Positions 16,469-29,149 of a DNA stretch of 64,000 bases are shown here, piece after piece. The notes under the pieces were generated by a model. It saw nothing but the letters and a program-made list of their open reading frames with translations. It was not told where the DNA came from and did no database searches. Position numbers and translations under genes: made by a program. Source of the DNA: Chaenocephalus aceratus (lineage: Eukaryota > Chordata > Actinopteri > Perciformes > Channichthyidae). The stretch is taken from positions 21,889,169 to 21,953,168 of the forward strand of contig CM043785.1 of NCBI GenBank assembly GCA_023974075.1, read 5' to 3'. The first letter of the stretch is position 1. Each line of letters begins with the position of its first letter.

Positions 16469-16880
16469 CAGGGGTGTGAAACTCAATTTCATCGCAGGCC
16501 ACAACAGCATTAAGGTTGCACTCAAAGGGCTGGTTGTAACTTCAAGATTATACAAATATACATATATATAAAATAATGTTTTATATTACATTATTGCCTC
16601 TGCATTGGATTATTATCGGAGAGGGTAATAACTTCATAATTAACTACGTTTGAGAGCAGAAATCTAGGGCAAATAATTTCAAATAATTGCAAATCTCTTC
16701 AGTGTGCATGTCGCAAAATGAGATGCATTGTGGGACATGTAGTTTATGGACATCGTGCTTCTGTAAAGTGGCATGAAACCGTTTAATAAACGTATTGTAT
16801 TTTTGGCAAGCTCTTGCGGGCCAAATAAAATGAAGTCAAGGGCCAGATTTGGCCCACGGGCCTTGAGTTTGACACCCCTG
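16469..16880. mobile_element. hAT nonautonomous element, 8-bp duplication TTATAGAT
   Basis: The termini are CAGGGGTGTGAAACTCAA and, inverted, CAGGGGTGTCAAACTCAA. The element is 412 bp with a perfect 8-bp target duplication, TTATAGAT, at 16461-16468 and 16881-16888. The CAGGGGTGTCAAACTCAAGG terminus is typical of Charlie-like hAT families. It has no open frame. Confidence 0.95.
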
Positions 16881-17196
16881 TTATAGATGGTCGGGGTAGA
16901 GGCTTAAGAAATAATCAGGACTAAATAAATAAATGGTAAAACACCTGAACCCCCATGGCGTAGCAGTATCTGCAGTGATGATGATGAAGTGACCATCCAT
17001 ACAGCTTTTCTAAATGATTCAGGGCTGAAACAGAGGGGATTATGGGATGCTACAATGCACGATCTGTTTGGTATTTCGAGCCAAACACTTCAGAGACATG
17101 TTTGTATATAACTGAGACCTATAATATATTGACGAAAAACAGTATAATAGGGGACCTTTAAAAGGTTAAAGCATTGTATTACAGAACACGCCATGT

Positions 17197-17655
17197 AATA
17201 ATAATAATAATAATAATGCATTTTATTTATATAGCGCTTTTCACAACTCAAAGACGCTTTCCAGTATGAGGGAGGGTAGACAAACAAGGACAGGCAAACA
17301 AGTAAGTATAGTAAAATAAAAAAATAAAAAGGCAGTCAAGAGGAAGTTGATTGAGAGGGGGGGGGGGGCTTATGGGTAGACAGAGTTGAAAAGATGTGTT
17401 TTGAGGCGGGACTGAAAGACTGTGAGCGACTCAGAGTCACGGAGATCTTGGGGGAGGGAATTCCAGAGCCTCGGAGCGGCCACGGAGAAGGCTCTGTCCC
17501 CAAAGCTGCAGAGTGTGGATGTGGGAATGGATAGGAGTCCGGCTGCGGTGGATCTGCGGGACCGTGGGGGTTTATCAGGAGTGAGAAGGTTTGTGAGATA
17601 AGGGGGGGCCAGATGGTGGAGTGCTTTGTAGGTGAGGACCAGAATGTTGTAGTTG
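17197..17655 (-). mobile_element. antisense L2-clade LINE 3' end
   Basis: Read on the minus strand the sequence encodes VLTYKALHHLAPPYLTNLL, then PRSRRS, LLSIPTSTLCSFGDRAFSV, APRLWNSLPQDLRDSESL and VFQSRLKTHLFNSVYP with a stop near 17390. This is the conserved C-terminus of L2-type reverse transcriptases. The short 3' region ends GCGCTATATAAATAAAATGC plus an ATT repeat. The copy is 5'-truncated at about 17655, and a G-run at about 17357-17367 lies downstream of the stop. Confidence 0.85.
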
Positions 17656-20600
17656 TAGATGTAGCCATCTCTGCAGCCATAGCTAGAGTAGAGCAGATCA
17701 TTAAGATATTTTCATCCTGCAAAATTCTCAGTTTTGCTTTATTAAGATGCCACATACCATCCCAAACATTTATGAAAACTTCACTTGAGGGTCACTTCAC
17801 AGTAATTACAAGGTCTTCAAAATAAATAAGTGTACTATTATTTTGTCCGTTAAAACTAAATATAAAAAAATTACCCATTTGAAGGTCTTGTTATATGTGA
17901 GCTTACTTAGATCGTTTGTAATAAGATACTGACTGGGTGTAGCAACGTACACATCAGGTTATGCAGCTAAAGTACACATTGACAGAGTTTTCTGCTGCTC
18001 ACATTGTTTACAATCCGGTCTTAAAATAAATACTTTGACAGTGACTAAAGTTGGATAGAAAATGATTGGTGCAACAGTTAAGTTACAAGAAACCTTGTAA
18101 TTTACCACTTGACATGAGTAAATAATGATTTAGACAAAAATAAAAGTCAATCTTGTTTTAAGTAAACACCAAAAACAATTCAGTAAACTTCAGTATCATG
18201 GAACCTGGCCCAGTTTCACAGCAATATTGATATTTCCCATGTGGCTGTTTAACGACAATGTCATCGTCATAAACTTTGAGCGTTGACAGGTGCCCCCCAT
18301 AACGCGCCATTTAATATGTTTTCTGTGAGACTGGACCTTATTTAAAAAAGAAGGTAAAGGTTAGGCCTGGCCTTCAATTCTTCATCCAATTACAGTATAC
18401 CTAACCAACAGACACACACATGCGTACACAGAAAGATTAAGAGAGAAGACAGTTTGCTACTAATAACACAGTGATCGGTACTTGGGACAGAGCACAACAG
18501 AGTGCTTTTGCAATACCCTTTAAATACAAGCCTTAAATACTTAATTTTAAGAGAAAAATGGGCATGATGGGACAAAGAAAGGGTAGTTTCCAAGGAAACA
18601 AGACAACATGAGATTGTCAAAGGAAATTAAGGAATTCATTTCATTAATGTCAAAGCAACACTTGAAGCACCAAACTTAATGTTGCTCCTCTTATCTGTCT
18701 GAGCACAGTACTCCGCTGTCCGCACATAAAGATAGGAACGTTTATTTAATGCTCCATATTCAAGGTCCAATCAGTTTTTCTCTGTATAAATGAAGATTAT
18801 TATTTTCTTATGTTAACATATTAGAATGAACTCTCAATTGATAGTAACTTGAAAAAAGGCCTATTTCATACAATTAGGATTACAAATAAACCTTTTATAG
18901 TAACAACATACATGAATCCATTGTAAACATTAAACTCTGTCTTCTATAAACAGATTAAAAAAACAAACCCCCAAAGCTGGCTAGGAAAATACCATGGCAG
19001 TCTCGCATGAAAATATACACAGAATCAGGCCATTTAATCGAGTAATAACCCAATACTATACTAAGTCATAAGTCAGATGGTTTACGCTAAGCGTTATTCT
19101 TCTTGCATCCGTCTTTTTTTCGAACAGAAGATATTGAAATAAGGCAGTGAAGATAAAAAGGAAAACAATGAATTCACAAAGATAATCACCATATCTAGCA
19201 GAAATATCTTTCAAAGAATCCATCTTGATAAATAATTTAATCGAGGAGTTGTTTTTCAATGTCCTGGGAGATTTTTTTAGCAATGTCCAATCATTTTCTG
19301 GTTCATTCATACCTCTTGGCTATTCAGTAAAATGGTGCTTCAGTTGCAGGGATCCCGCTGTTCATATTCGCTTTGCAATTAAACTGAACTCAGTTTGATG
19401 TATAGCTCAAACAACCCAACTGAGAGTCATGCAGGTTCTACGTGGTCATTAGACACCATTATAGATAGTCTTTGCCCATATGCACTTATTAAATAAGTGC
19501 ATTAATATTAAATACTCCTAAAAACAACTATAGGGGAACTCTGCCACAGAGTTTAATGTGTTTGCTACAGAGTCTGAGGCTGATCTGGTTGCCTTTTCTT
19601 CATTTCCTAAGTGCACTATGCGATATCCAGACAGGCATTTATGTAACCAAGGTCTATGAAGAAAAAGTACATTTGGAAACGCGCACACAAGAAACTCAAG
19701 TCCCTTTCAACAATGCTTCTTTAACACTGTACTGTATATGCATCTTAAAACACTAACACAGCTGGTGGGCTGTAACCTGTTGACAGGCTGTGACAGATTG
19801 AGGTTAACAGTGTGTGGGAAACTTCCAAAATATGTTCATTGGTCCATAAACTGCTAGATCTAAGAAGGACTGACTGCTTTACCCACAAATATATTTCTTA
19901 TGATAATTTTCATCATTTATACATATGATCAAATGAAGATCAAGCTCATCATATTCAAGTCCTTGCAAAACATTCCTACATTAATGTCTCCACTGGGAAA
20001 ACCACCCACTCCGAAGCCTGAATCAGCTGTTAGAGAGTTAACATGCTGGTGAGGTTCAGTATTCAAAAAAACAATCATGTCACATCTGTTATCAAAAGCT
20101 CCTGATTATAATAAGACTATATGTGGATTTGGAATATCAATGCTCCGCTCAAGAAACATGGATCGATGATTGTAGAAATGACCTGTATCTAGAAATAAAA
20201 TGCAAATATGGTTTCTCTGCTAGTAATTGGCAAATAGTGAGAAGGAGTCGCATGCAAACTGCACACATTACAGCAACATACAGTATGTGGGAAAGCAGTT
20301 AAGATGGCATTGAATAGAAGGCTTTCAAATGCTGCCTGCACAAATGATACATTACAGGTCACTTGTTAGATGCTTTTATCGACTTCCATACATTCAGTGC
20401 TATGGGCAATCCCCACAGGAGTAATTTGGGGTTGAGGGGCATATAAGGGTAAGCAGTAAGCCAAATCAGCCACTGGATAACTTCTGTGCAATAGGTATGA
20501 CAGAAACTGAAGGACGGAGAGCCAGAGGTATAGTTGTTAAGATCTTCTCTAAAGTGAATATTTCTCTACTTATTCCTTTTAAATGTCAACTGCTAGCACT

Positions 20601-20846
20601 CGTGAGCATGCCTTTCATCCTTTTGACAGCACTACAAGTTTGAACAATGCTTTCAGAATAGAGGTCACATGTTGCTTAACAAGTGGAAAACACAAACCAC
20701 CTTGAAAAAGTGGAACAATAATATTATGACACAAAGATTAACCTAAAATAAAACTGAATGGTAAATGGACTGTACTTATATATGCATGAAGCTGGTGAGA
20801 CACTATGTATGCATTATTTGTTCAAGGGGCAGTCATTGTATCTGTA
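17656..20846. other. intronic DNA, nothing recognised
   Basis: Unique-looking AT-rich sequence. The minus-strand frames here have no family motifs and atypical composition for exons. Confidence 0.5.
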
Positions 20847-20873
20847 TTGTTGTTGTTGTTGTTGTTGTTGTTG
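20847..20873 (+). repeat. (TTG)9 microsatellite
   Basis: Nine perfect TTG units. Confidence 0.97.
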
Positions 20874-22942
20874 CAATATTAACCTTTGAAAATGCATATG
20901 GAGGCAGTGACTGGAATGTGCCAATGAGGTCAGAGCAGCCATCTTGATAATTAGTATCTGTAGGCTTCAGCCTTTTGTGTTGTTACAAGATGGGGTTAGA
21001 AGTCAATATAAGGGGTTTGTGCACTGGCACTTAGAATAGAAAGAGATTCAGGAATTCCCCATGTCAATAATTCAAACAAAGTTCTCATTTGGAATTTAAA
21101 ATGTGCAGTTTTATATATCGGTTCAATGATAGATTGATAATTTATTGATTTCTTCAATGATCGTTAAGGAAATTGCTTAGTATAGGGATGGATAGAATCA
21201 AATCATGGCGGGCAATTACTGTGAGGATCTTTTATTCATTATCTATCCTGTTGATTGAACTCAGTGATCCTTACCGAGACACAGATGGGTTTGGATGCAG
21301 TGTGATGTTCATGTATCTGAGGAAACTGGTTTTGCATTCTGAACGTCCTGTGACTCCTGTGTGTGTGTGACTGTGTGTGTCCGTCTGAAAAACATACTTG
21401 GATTCTCCACAAGATGCTCCTGATCGCTGCAAACAAATTTACAAATTTACATCCAAACACAGAGAAAGACAGGTCTAACAGGTTTGAGCATTGATGGATA
21501 CAATAATGAGATAATGAATTAAATACTTTCGAGACTCTAAGACCTTTGGAACGAACAGTCAATACTACAATGGACAACTGGATTATTTGGCTCACCATGC
21601 GAGGTCTTAGCAGTCAATACATGTGAAAACATAGCATACATTTACATCTAACAAGCAGAGGTCAAACGTCCCTCTGGATGATTTTAAAGCAGACTATAAA
21701 ACCTTTTGGACCATCCCAACCAGCGGGACTGTGGGGAACAAAGTGGGAAACTCCCGCTTAGCAGTGAGCGCAGATTTGCTCTACAGTGTGAACAGGTTCT
21801 TGAAAAGGACAAAAGCCCTCTGAGTGTGAACATTTGTTCTCTCATGAGGACGGTTCAGTGGGCAAGAGACACATCTCTACTTGGCCTTTGTGGAAAATTG
21901 TTCTTAAACAACTCAACACTTCCAGCAAAGCACATCAGAGGATTACCCTGACCTGGCTTTGTGCCAGCTCTCACTCTGATTCTCTCTAACCACGTCAGCT
22001 TCTGGACATTGTGTACACTGAACATCCCTAAGGACACTGTGTAATGACACAACTCAGTCATGCAAGGCAAAAACAAAAGACATAAAAACAGGGCAGAAAA
22101 ATACTAAAATGTTGGCTGGAACAACGAGGATATTCATTCTTAATTCACTGACATGGAAGAAGCAACATCCTTTCAGAGCATTTCCAAGATTTCAGGGGTG
22201 GCTGAATAACGGCATTGCCTTCCCAAGCTGTCACAACACTCCGCCTTTCATGACTAGCTGTCGTGTTAGAGGGAGATGGTCTTGTTTGTTTGAGATAATA
22301 GTGAAGCAGGGAAGCTTTGCCAGTAAAGGTATCCAATTGGTAAGCCCTGAAAGAGAGTAACTGTAAGAGTGACATTTGTCAATTGTTAGTATCTTTGTGT
22401 TCCAGTTTATATCTGCACCTTCATTGAACTGCTGAGTGGAGCTTGCCACAGTAGCTGACTAGCTGGATGATAAGAAATGGTTAGATCCCAAATATTGTAG
22501 AAAAAGATAAAGTCGTCTTCCAGGCTACCGGACAGCGTTACATAAACGTTTCCTGGTTTAAGACAGTACTATATTTCCATGAGAAACAAACCCTTGGTTG
22601 TACTTGACCAAACTTATACCGTAACCAGCAACAACAGAGTGCTAATATGCTATCCCCGGTTGGTTGAGAATGAGTCATCATCCAGCATTTATTAAAGTAT
22701 GAAAAGACCACATTCAAGGAAACATTCTTAACAGTCAGATAGATGAGTAATGCATGTAAATGGGATGACCATATCAACTGTAAATTAAAAGAGTTGATGT
22801 CACAGAGTACAACAACGTGGCCAACATGAAATGAATATCTTAGAAATCTTAGTTTCGGTTCTGCTTGTCGATTCATAAGGAAATGCATCTCGCCGCTTTC
22901 TGTACTGTTAGACGGGGGCGGGCGGGAAGTGTAGCACAGTGC
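20874..22942. other. intronic DNA, nothing recognised
   Basis: No supported coding sequence or repeat family. Confidence 0.5.
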
Positions 22943-23039
22943 CAGGGTTGGGAAGCAAAACTCGGTTCCGAGTAGGAACAAATAACAATTGTCCGGTACC
23001 GGGATTAATAAGAGTTGCGAGGCCGAGCCCCGCGGACTG
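22943..23039 (+). mobile_element. possible hAT left-end fragment
   Basis: This begins CAGGGTTGGGAAGC and carries CGGTTCCGAGTAGGAAC and GTCCGGTACCGGGA, a style seen at hAT termini. There is no matching right end or duplication, so this is a fragment at best. Confidence 0.3.
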
Positions 23040-23059
23040 CATCTCTATCTCTATCTCTA

Positions 23060-23092
<33 letters not shown>
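23040..23092 (+). repeat. (CTCTAT)n then (TA)n compound repeat
   Basis: About four CTCTAT units run directly into roughly 13 TA units. Confidence 0.95.
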
Positions 23093-23100
<8 letters not shown>

Positions 23101-23156
23101 TACTATGCATTTACTTTTACAAACAGTGAGTAGCTGGGCAGCTGCAGCATGTGTAT

Positions 23157-23215
23157 TGCAGGACACGTGTAAGCGTCTTTGAGTTGTAGAAAAGCGCTAG
23201 GCCTATAGGCTATAA

Positions 23216-23220
<5 letters not shown>
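23157..23220 (+). mobile_element. L2-clade LINE 3' terminus, sense
   Basis: AAGCGTCTTTGAGTTGTAG and AAAAGCGCTA are the sense version of the 3' end found antisense at 17200-17260. They are followed by an ATA tract that is shared with the next, antisense, L2. Confidence 0.6.

Positions 23221-23250
<30 letters not shown>
23220..23250 (+). repeat. (ATA)n at tail-to-tail L2 junction
   Basis: About ten ATA units joining the tails of two L2 ends in opposite orientation. Confidence 0.9.
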
Positions 23251-23252
<2 letters not shown>

Positions 23253-23905
23253 CTTTATTTGTATAGCACCTTTCATACAGGGGATTGCAGTTCAAAGTGC
23301 TTTACATCAGTAAAAAATAAGACATACAATCAGTGTAAAACAAGCAGCAAGAGTGGGCATAAAATAATTAAAAATAAAAACATGGGGAATAAAACATAGA
23401 GAATAGTGCAGTATAATAGTGTAAAATCAGTAAAAATGCTTTGGTAAAGAGATAGGTTTTAAGCTGCCTTTTAAAAATGCCTAATGTATTGGCTTCCCTA
23501 ATATTGTTGGGTAACGTGTTCCACAGTTTTGGGGCGTAGTTTACAAAGGCTGCATCACCGATCTTCTTATGACTCTTTCTGGTGACCTCTAATAGACCTG
23601 CATCTGATGATCGCAGTGTTCTGGCAGGTGTGTAGTTCATTAGAGAGTCAGCAATGTAGCTGGGTCCTTGTCCATTTGCTTTGTATATGAGGAGAAGCAG
23701 CTTAAAATCAATTCTAAAAGTTACAGGAAGCCAGTGTAGAGTAGCTAAGACAGGACTAATGTGTTCCCTCCTTTTGATATTCGTTAGTAGTCTAGCTGCA
23801 GAGTTTTGAATGAGCTGGAGTCTTCCAATAGCTTTCTTGGGGAGACCAGTGAATAGTGCATTGCAGTAGTCTTGTTGGCTAAATATAAAAGCATGAATTA
23901 ATTCA
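23249..23905 (-). mobile_element. antisense L2-clade LINE 3' half with open frame
   Basis: On the minus strand an uninterrupted frame reads HAFIFSQQDYCNALFTGLPK, LQLIQNSAARLLTNIKRREH, VLATLHWLPVTFRIDFKLLL, APKLWNTLPNNIREANTL and FKRQLKTYLFTKAF. This is the thumb/C-terminal region of an L2-type reverse transcriptase. The 3' end is GTATAGCACCTTT-like in complement with an ATA tail. The frame is still open over 170 codons, so the copy is fairly young, but it lacks the endonuclease and the catalytic part of the polymerase. Confidence 0.85.
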
Positions 23906-23926
23906 TAAAAGCATGAATTATGACGA
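23887..23926. repeat. 20-bp local tandem duplication at L2 5' truncation
   Basis: AAAAGCATGAATTA occurs at 23887-23900 and again at 23907-23920, exactly where the L2 homology ends. Confidence 0.7.
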
Positions 23927-24736
23927 AGAAGAAGATTCCAGTGGCCACCATTTTTGTCCATTCTGGACAAGTGAAAAATGTATTCGGACAAGTAAATTGC
24001 CAAACTCACTTGTCCATGGACAAGTACTCTCTAAAAACTTTTTCTCACACTGTCATTATATTTGCAATATCATACAAAATTAAGAAATCCAACAACCTAT
24101 TTCATAAAGGATCTGGATAAGCTTCCTTTCTTTATGAATTCAGGATAACACAACTACATGTGAACTACCTAACACACTATTTTTTTTAACAGATGAAAGA
24201 ATGTTATCCTAAAGCTGCTGCTGCAGTGTTTCCCAAGAGGGGGATCTCATACCAACCTCGCAGCCCTCCTCCCAGCATGCTCGGAGGGTGGGGCTCGGCT
24301 TCCTGTTTCAAGCTCCAGACTAGTGAAGGGGAGACACAGCTGGCTTTTATTTGGGAAGCTTTTCCACGGCATACAACCACAGTCTTACATTTACCAAGCA
24401 TACAGATACTTTAGTTTTGTCCGAAGGTATTGATCATTTGAAATGTATATTAGCTGAGAATATGGAAAAACATTTAAAAACACAATAACCCTATTGACGT
24501 ATGAAAGGAGATGTTGGTACGAGGTAGAGTTTGCTGCACTCCTCACTCTTTACTCCCACCCATTGTAAGATGTGGATGATGTAATGCGGTTACATTCTAA
24601 ATACTAACATTGTCTAACAAAACTGCACAGCAGAAACTGCAGATAAGATTAAGTTACACCAACCTTTCTAGTTACATGATTCGTAAGGTGTTTACTTATT
24701 TGGCAAAGATAATTATGAGACAGGACACGTAAAATA
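23927..24736. other. intronic DNA, nothing firm
   Basis: The motif GGACAAGT recurs several times between 23955 and 24025, in both orientations. I could not assign it to a family. Confidence 0.4.
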
Positions 24737-24744
24737 ACTATAAC

Positions 24745-25321
24745 TAGGGGTGGGCGATATGACGATATATATCGTCGTGACGATATTAGGTCTCCACGAT
24801 ATGATTTTTCAGAGATATCGTATCTATCGTGATAAAACATAAATTAAAAAAATTGGAAAAAAACTATAAAAACTTTTCCCTTCAGTTATGCTAAAGTCTT
24901 TTATTGCACTTCAAGTCTAAAGTTTACATTTTAATTGTTTGGCACTGACTTTTCCTCATTGATGTTTTATGTTTTACTTAGTTATGTTTTACCCTCGTTT
25001 TCATGTGTATTGATGTTCACTGCTAGTGCTACCTCAGAAAGTTCATTTTTATACTGAGAAACTGTGCCTTGAAGCCATATCAAAATATTGAATTGTTCAT
25101 TCAGGGATTCATTTCAGAAATAAAACCAGCTTGAAATGCTATTTTGGTCTGTTACTCCTTTTTGTTTTAGTTTCTGTTACCTTGTAGGTGCTTGTACTGT
25201 TAAGTAACTTGAAAAATAACCATAATAACCGACATGTAAAACTATCGTGATATATATCGTCCATCGTGATACTGCTTGAAAAATATCGTGATAATATATT
25301 TTTCAATATCGCCCACCCCTA
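24745..25321. mobile_element. hAT nonautonomous element, 8-bp duplication ACTATAAC
   Basis: Terminal inverted repeats start TAGGGGTGGGCGATAT. Subterminal regions on both sides are rich in ATCGT/ACGAT motifs (ATATATCGTCGTGACGAT on the left, ATCGTGATATATATCGT on the right), which probably serve as transposase-binding repeats. The element is 577 bp and has a perfect 8-bp duplication, ACTATAAC, at 24737-24744 and 25322-25329. No open frame. Confidence 0.93.
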
Positions 25322-25329
25322 ACTATAAC

Positions 25330-28300
25330 CCATTCTTTACTAGCATATACATAACTACGCTTTCATTTTTGGCCGATTTTAAGCTAATTATTAGAACCCA
25401 TCCTTCAGTTGCAGATACTACGCTTGCATTTTCATCATATCATCCAGTGCTGTAGGTTTTACCGTTTGAATACATGTGGGTAAATGTGCAGCATATATAG
25501 CCAATAGTACATTTGTGTACAATGTTTTGCATCAATTGAAAACTGAAACTATGCTACACCAACATTAAGTCCTTAAAGCATGTAAGTGGGTAGGTAGTTT
25601 GACCAATACGATTAAGTACTTATAAAATCGGCAACCTTGCAAGCCAGCTTTTCCTGGCTGAGATTTAAAGAAACTGATAGGGTAGAACCTTAATAGGCTT
25701 TTAGAAAGGCCGGGATATTCTGAAGCACAGCCAGTTAACTCTCTCCAGGAAAGAGGAGCACACCCCAGGGAGGCATGAAGTGACATCTGTTTTTGCAATA
25801 AAATCATTTATTTATTGACCAAAAGGCATGTCTGCTGTAGTTAAAAGGAAAAAAACAAACCTAAGAGTTTAAAAACCACAACATGTGCAGACCAAATTCG
25901 GACGTAGGATGTATTTCTTCTTCAGAAACCACTGTGTGTACTGTGCATGATAGTGTTGGAGAGAGCATTACATTTACATAACCATTTGTGTTCTCAAGGC
26001 TAACTGGCTTCTCAGGCACCACTCAAACAAAGTCTCAGAGGAAACTTGTGTCAAATCGAGGAAGAGTCAAGAGTCAATACAGACGAGTTCTCCCAGCAAC
26101 TTGGCTGTGGCACTTTAGTCCGGTCAAGAGAAACCTTTTTGAAGCCTTGTCCATTGTTGGACTTGGGATTGACTTGGCCTTGGGTGTGATGGATATTATG
26201 GGCGACTAATCAGTTTTAACTTCATGTTCTCTATACCTTCTATGTACTATGTTACCTGCATGTTGTTGTTCCTAGACACATCTAAAGAGCATTACCATTG
26301 GGAGGACACTGTAGTTTGTAATTCTTTGTTAGCCTGTCTTTAACAGGACTGATTTGCTCTGGATTCATCCTTGGCATGATTATGACTGCATTTAGACTTG
26401 GTATTGACACAAATATGACTGGACTTGGGTTTGGACATTTAGTTAGTCTTGACTGAAGCAACACAAAACCTGCATTGGAAGAGACAGTGAAACTGTATTT
26501 TTATTTCAGACATCCATTGACAAGTGTAAAGAGTTCCCTTGTCTGGATGATAAAGGGGACCATTGGTATCCCCTTTAATAATTCACAGACGTCCGCTGAC
26601 ATTTAAACCCTTCCATAATGGTTGACACCTTAACACAGAGAGACATCTAATTGTGCCAGGGAAAGATGGTGTTACGGTTGTGCTGTGAGGGGAACTATAC
26701 AAGTCCTCTTCCACACCATTCAAGCACTTGACCATGAAGGCCAAAACGGAGACATCAATACCACATCGACCGCAAGAGAAAGCACCCTGAAGCTTACATT
26801 GGATCTGCTGTATTGGAGGGCAAAGAGATACACTTTAATGACTCATCATATACAGGGTGTATTTTCCGTGAGTGTATTTGGTGTATTACAGTAGCTAAGA
26901 GTCACAAAAAAAAGTGTGGTTTCTTCTGAACAAATTCCTGCAGGAGCATTTTCATTTCGTGATTATACACCGTGCATATTATACATTATTTAGATCATAT
27001 TTCTTTAATTACTACACTGTTCCCTTTTCCCAAAGCCAAGAAGAATGATTGTGTTTGAGTAGAGTAATAATGGGCTTCTCTTGTGTTTTAGCAGTCCATT
27101 TTAATTTAGAATCATACTCCTCTAAGGAACCATGTTCACATTTGGCAGGGAGTTACTGTTGATAAAGTGCTGAGGTGGGAGAGATATAAGCAGCAGGACG
27201 TTGGCTAGGGTTTTTTCATTTAACTGAACATGTAATTAGTCAGCTTAGAAACCATTTGCAGGGCTCTAAGAACAAGCAAACATACTGTAGGTCTACTTTT
27301 GGATATATGACTAAGTTTATTACTGGGGATGACAAAGTACAGATAAAAGTAAGAGCTAATTAGGGTAAAGACGGAAAGGACGGACAGAAAAATGTATTGT
27401 ATGCTGTCTTAGGTTTTGTGCACCTGTGAAAGACAACAAAAAGTTCATCTCTATAGTGGAAAACAGAAAAACGAAAAGCAATTTATCCTCCAGAGAGGCT
27501 GAAATTGGACCAAAAACTTGCAAAAGTGAGGTCAGACAATCAGAAGTAAGGGGCAGGGGGTCTTAAAGCTCCTTTAAAATGTAATGCAACACGTTGAATC
27601 AACAGATTGAAAGCAAGGTGATGCATTGCGACTAATAAACAATCAAGTACAAAGAACAAACTGCCATATTTTTTAAATCTGGGTAAAAAAAGTTAACTTT
27701 TTATGCAATCAGACCACTGGGATCTGCATTTCAGAGTTCCTTTGACATCTGGTGCAATCTGAGCCAATGTATGCCACAAGCCTTTGTATGTAAATATTAA
27801 AAAATCTAACGTTTTTGGGAATCAATACAATATAAAAACATGCAATCTTGCGATACTCAAGGAAATCCATATTTCCTACATTACAGTAGATGCAAGTATG
27901 TGTGTGTGACAAAGTGACTCAAGAATATAGTGTATGCTTGTGTGTGAGGAAAGGGGAAGGTGGAGGATTAATGGCAAACAATTGATGACAAGAAACTATT
28001 TGTATCCATTTCTTTCCCTCCACACTCCTGTTAGTGAATCAGCAGCAAGCAGCAGAGAGGACGACACCCAATTTCTTAGAAAACTGCCACAACTAAAGTA
28101 AGAAAATAATTCCCTAAATGAGCAGAGCACAGCAAAACACTGCGGTACAAGCTAAATGTGTCTGGGCCTCTGAACCGCATGTAAATTACTTATTGCCTGT
28201 GGCTGCCTCCTAATTGGAAATGATCCTGCTATTGATTTAATAGCACAAACGTGAGTGAGGCACGAAATAAGGAGCGAGTACTGAGTCTGCCATCACTCAC

Positions 28301-28797
28301 TGGTTCTCTCTATCTTTACCATCAGCGCTGCCAATGCATCTTACACAGTAGATTATTTTTCAGCTGAGTTATAGCCACAGTTGGAGCCACATACATCAAT
28401 CTCTGATAATGTCCCTGCAGTTCCTGGTATTGCTCTAGGATATACATCACACTCAACGACAGAACTGGCTAATATATAGAAAACACCATCATCGCTTAGA
28501 GGAAAAAAAAAATGTATTGGCAGAATCCTGGGATATGTCATTACTTCCATCGCCCCCAGAATGACTACAAACACTTCATTTTGTCAGCTGTGGCCAGAAC
28601 TCACAGGCGTGAAAGTATAGCCTATGGGTTTAGACTTAATTATGGCTTTTGTTTTTAAAAAGGTACTACTCTTTCAATTAGACAGCAGCTATAAAAAGGA
28701 GCTTTTTCACATGTTGGAAACTCAAATCGTGAATCTGGGATAATTACAGCTAGATTTCTACTCCCTTTATCTCGTTGATAAAGAGTGGCAGAAATAG
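25330..28797. other. intronic DNA, nothing recognised
   Basis: No coding region or repeat family supported. Confidence 0.5.
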
Positions 28798-28835
28798 AGA
28801 CACACCCCAATGAGATATATCATTGGGGTGTGTCT
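28798..28835. repeat. perfect 16-bp inverted repeat (hairpin)
   Basis: The arms AGACACACCCCAATGA (28798-28813) and its exact complement (28820-28835) are separated by GATATA. Outside the arms symmetry stops. It is too short for a usual pre-miRNA and may be a MITE remnant. Confidence 0.95.
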
Positions 28836-29149
28836 TATTAATGTCCTAAGTGATCAGAATTCTTACTAGTATGCAGTTCAAATATTTTGAAACCAAGCCA
28901 GAATAAAACTCTAGACTCGGATACACAGACAGAAACACACCAGGATGTAGGAGTGTGCACACCCTGTTCCAAAGAATGTGCACACACTGTTACACAATAG
29001 TTTAAACCTCTCTATCCCACCAGGGGGTCTATTGCAGAGGTTATAAATAATCATAGGAGATTACTGGGTGTGGTCGCAGGCAGATGTATTCATGCAACAA
29101 CCTTTATCAGTGTAGATGTGCATTGAGATAAACATACAAGTGAGTAAAG

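Noticed and set aside
17336..17755. 139-codon proline-rich minus-strand frame
   Set aside because: It is the wrong frame of an antisense L2 C-terminus and runs beyond the LINE end.
27000..27050. Candidate upstream PKC micro-exon (minus strand GFGK)
   Set aside because: The match stops after four residues and continues REQ instead of QGFQCQ, with no suitable splice frame.
28798..28835. microRNA precursor
   Set aside because: The hairpin is only 38 nt with a 16-bp stem, too short, and no flanking stem is present.
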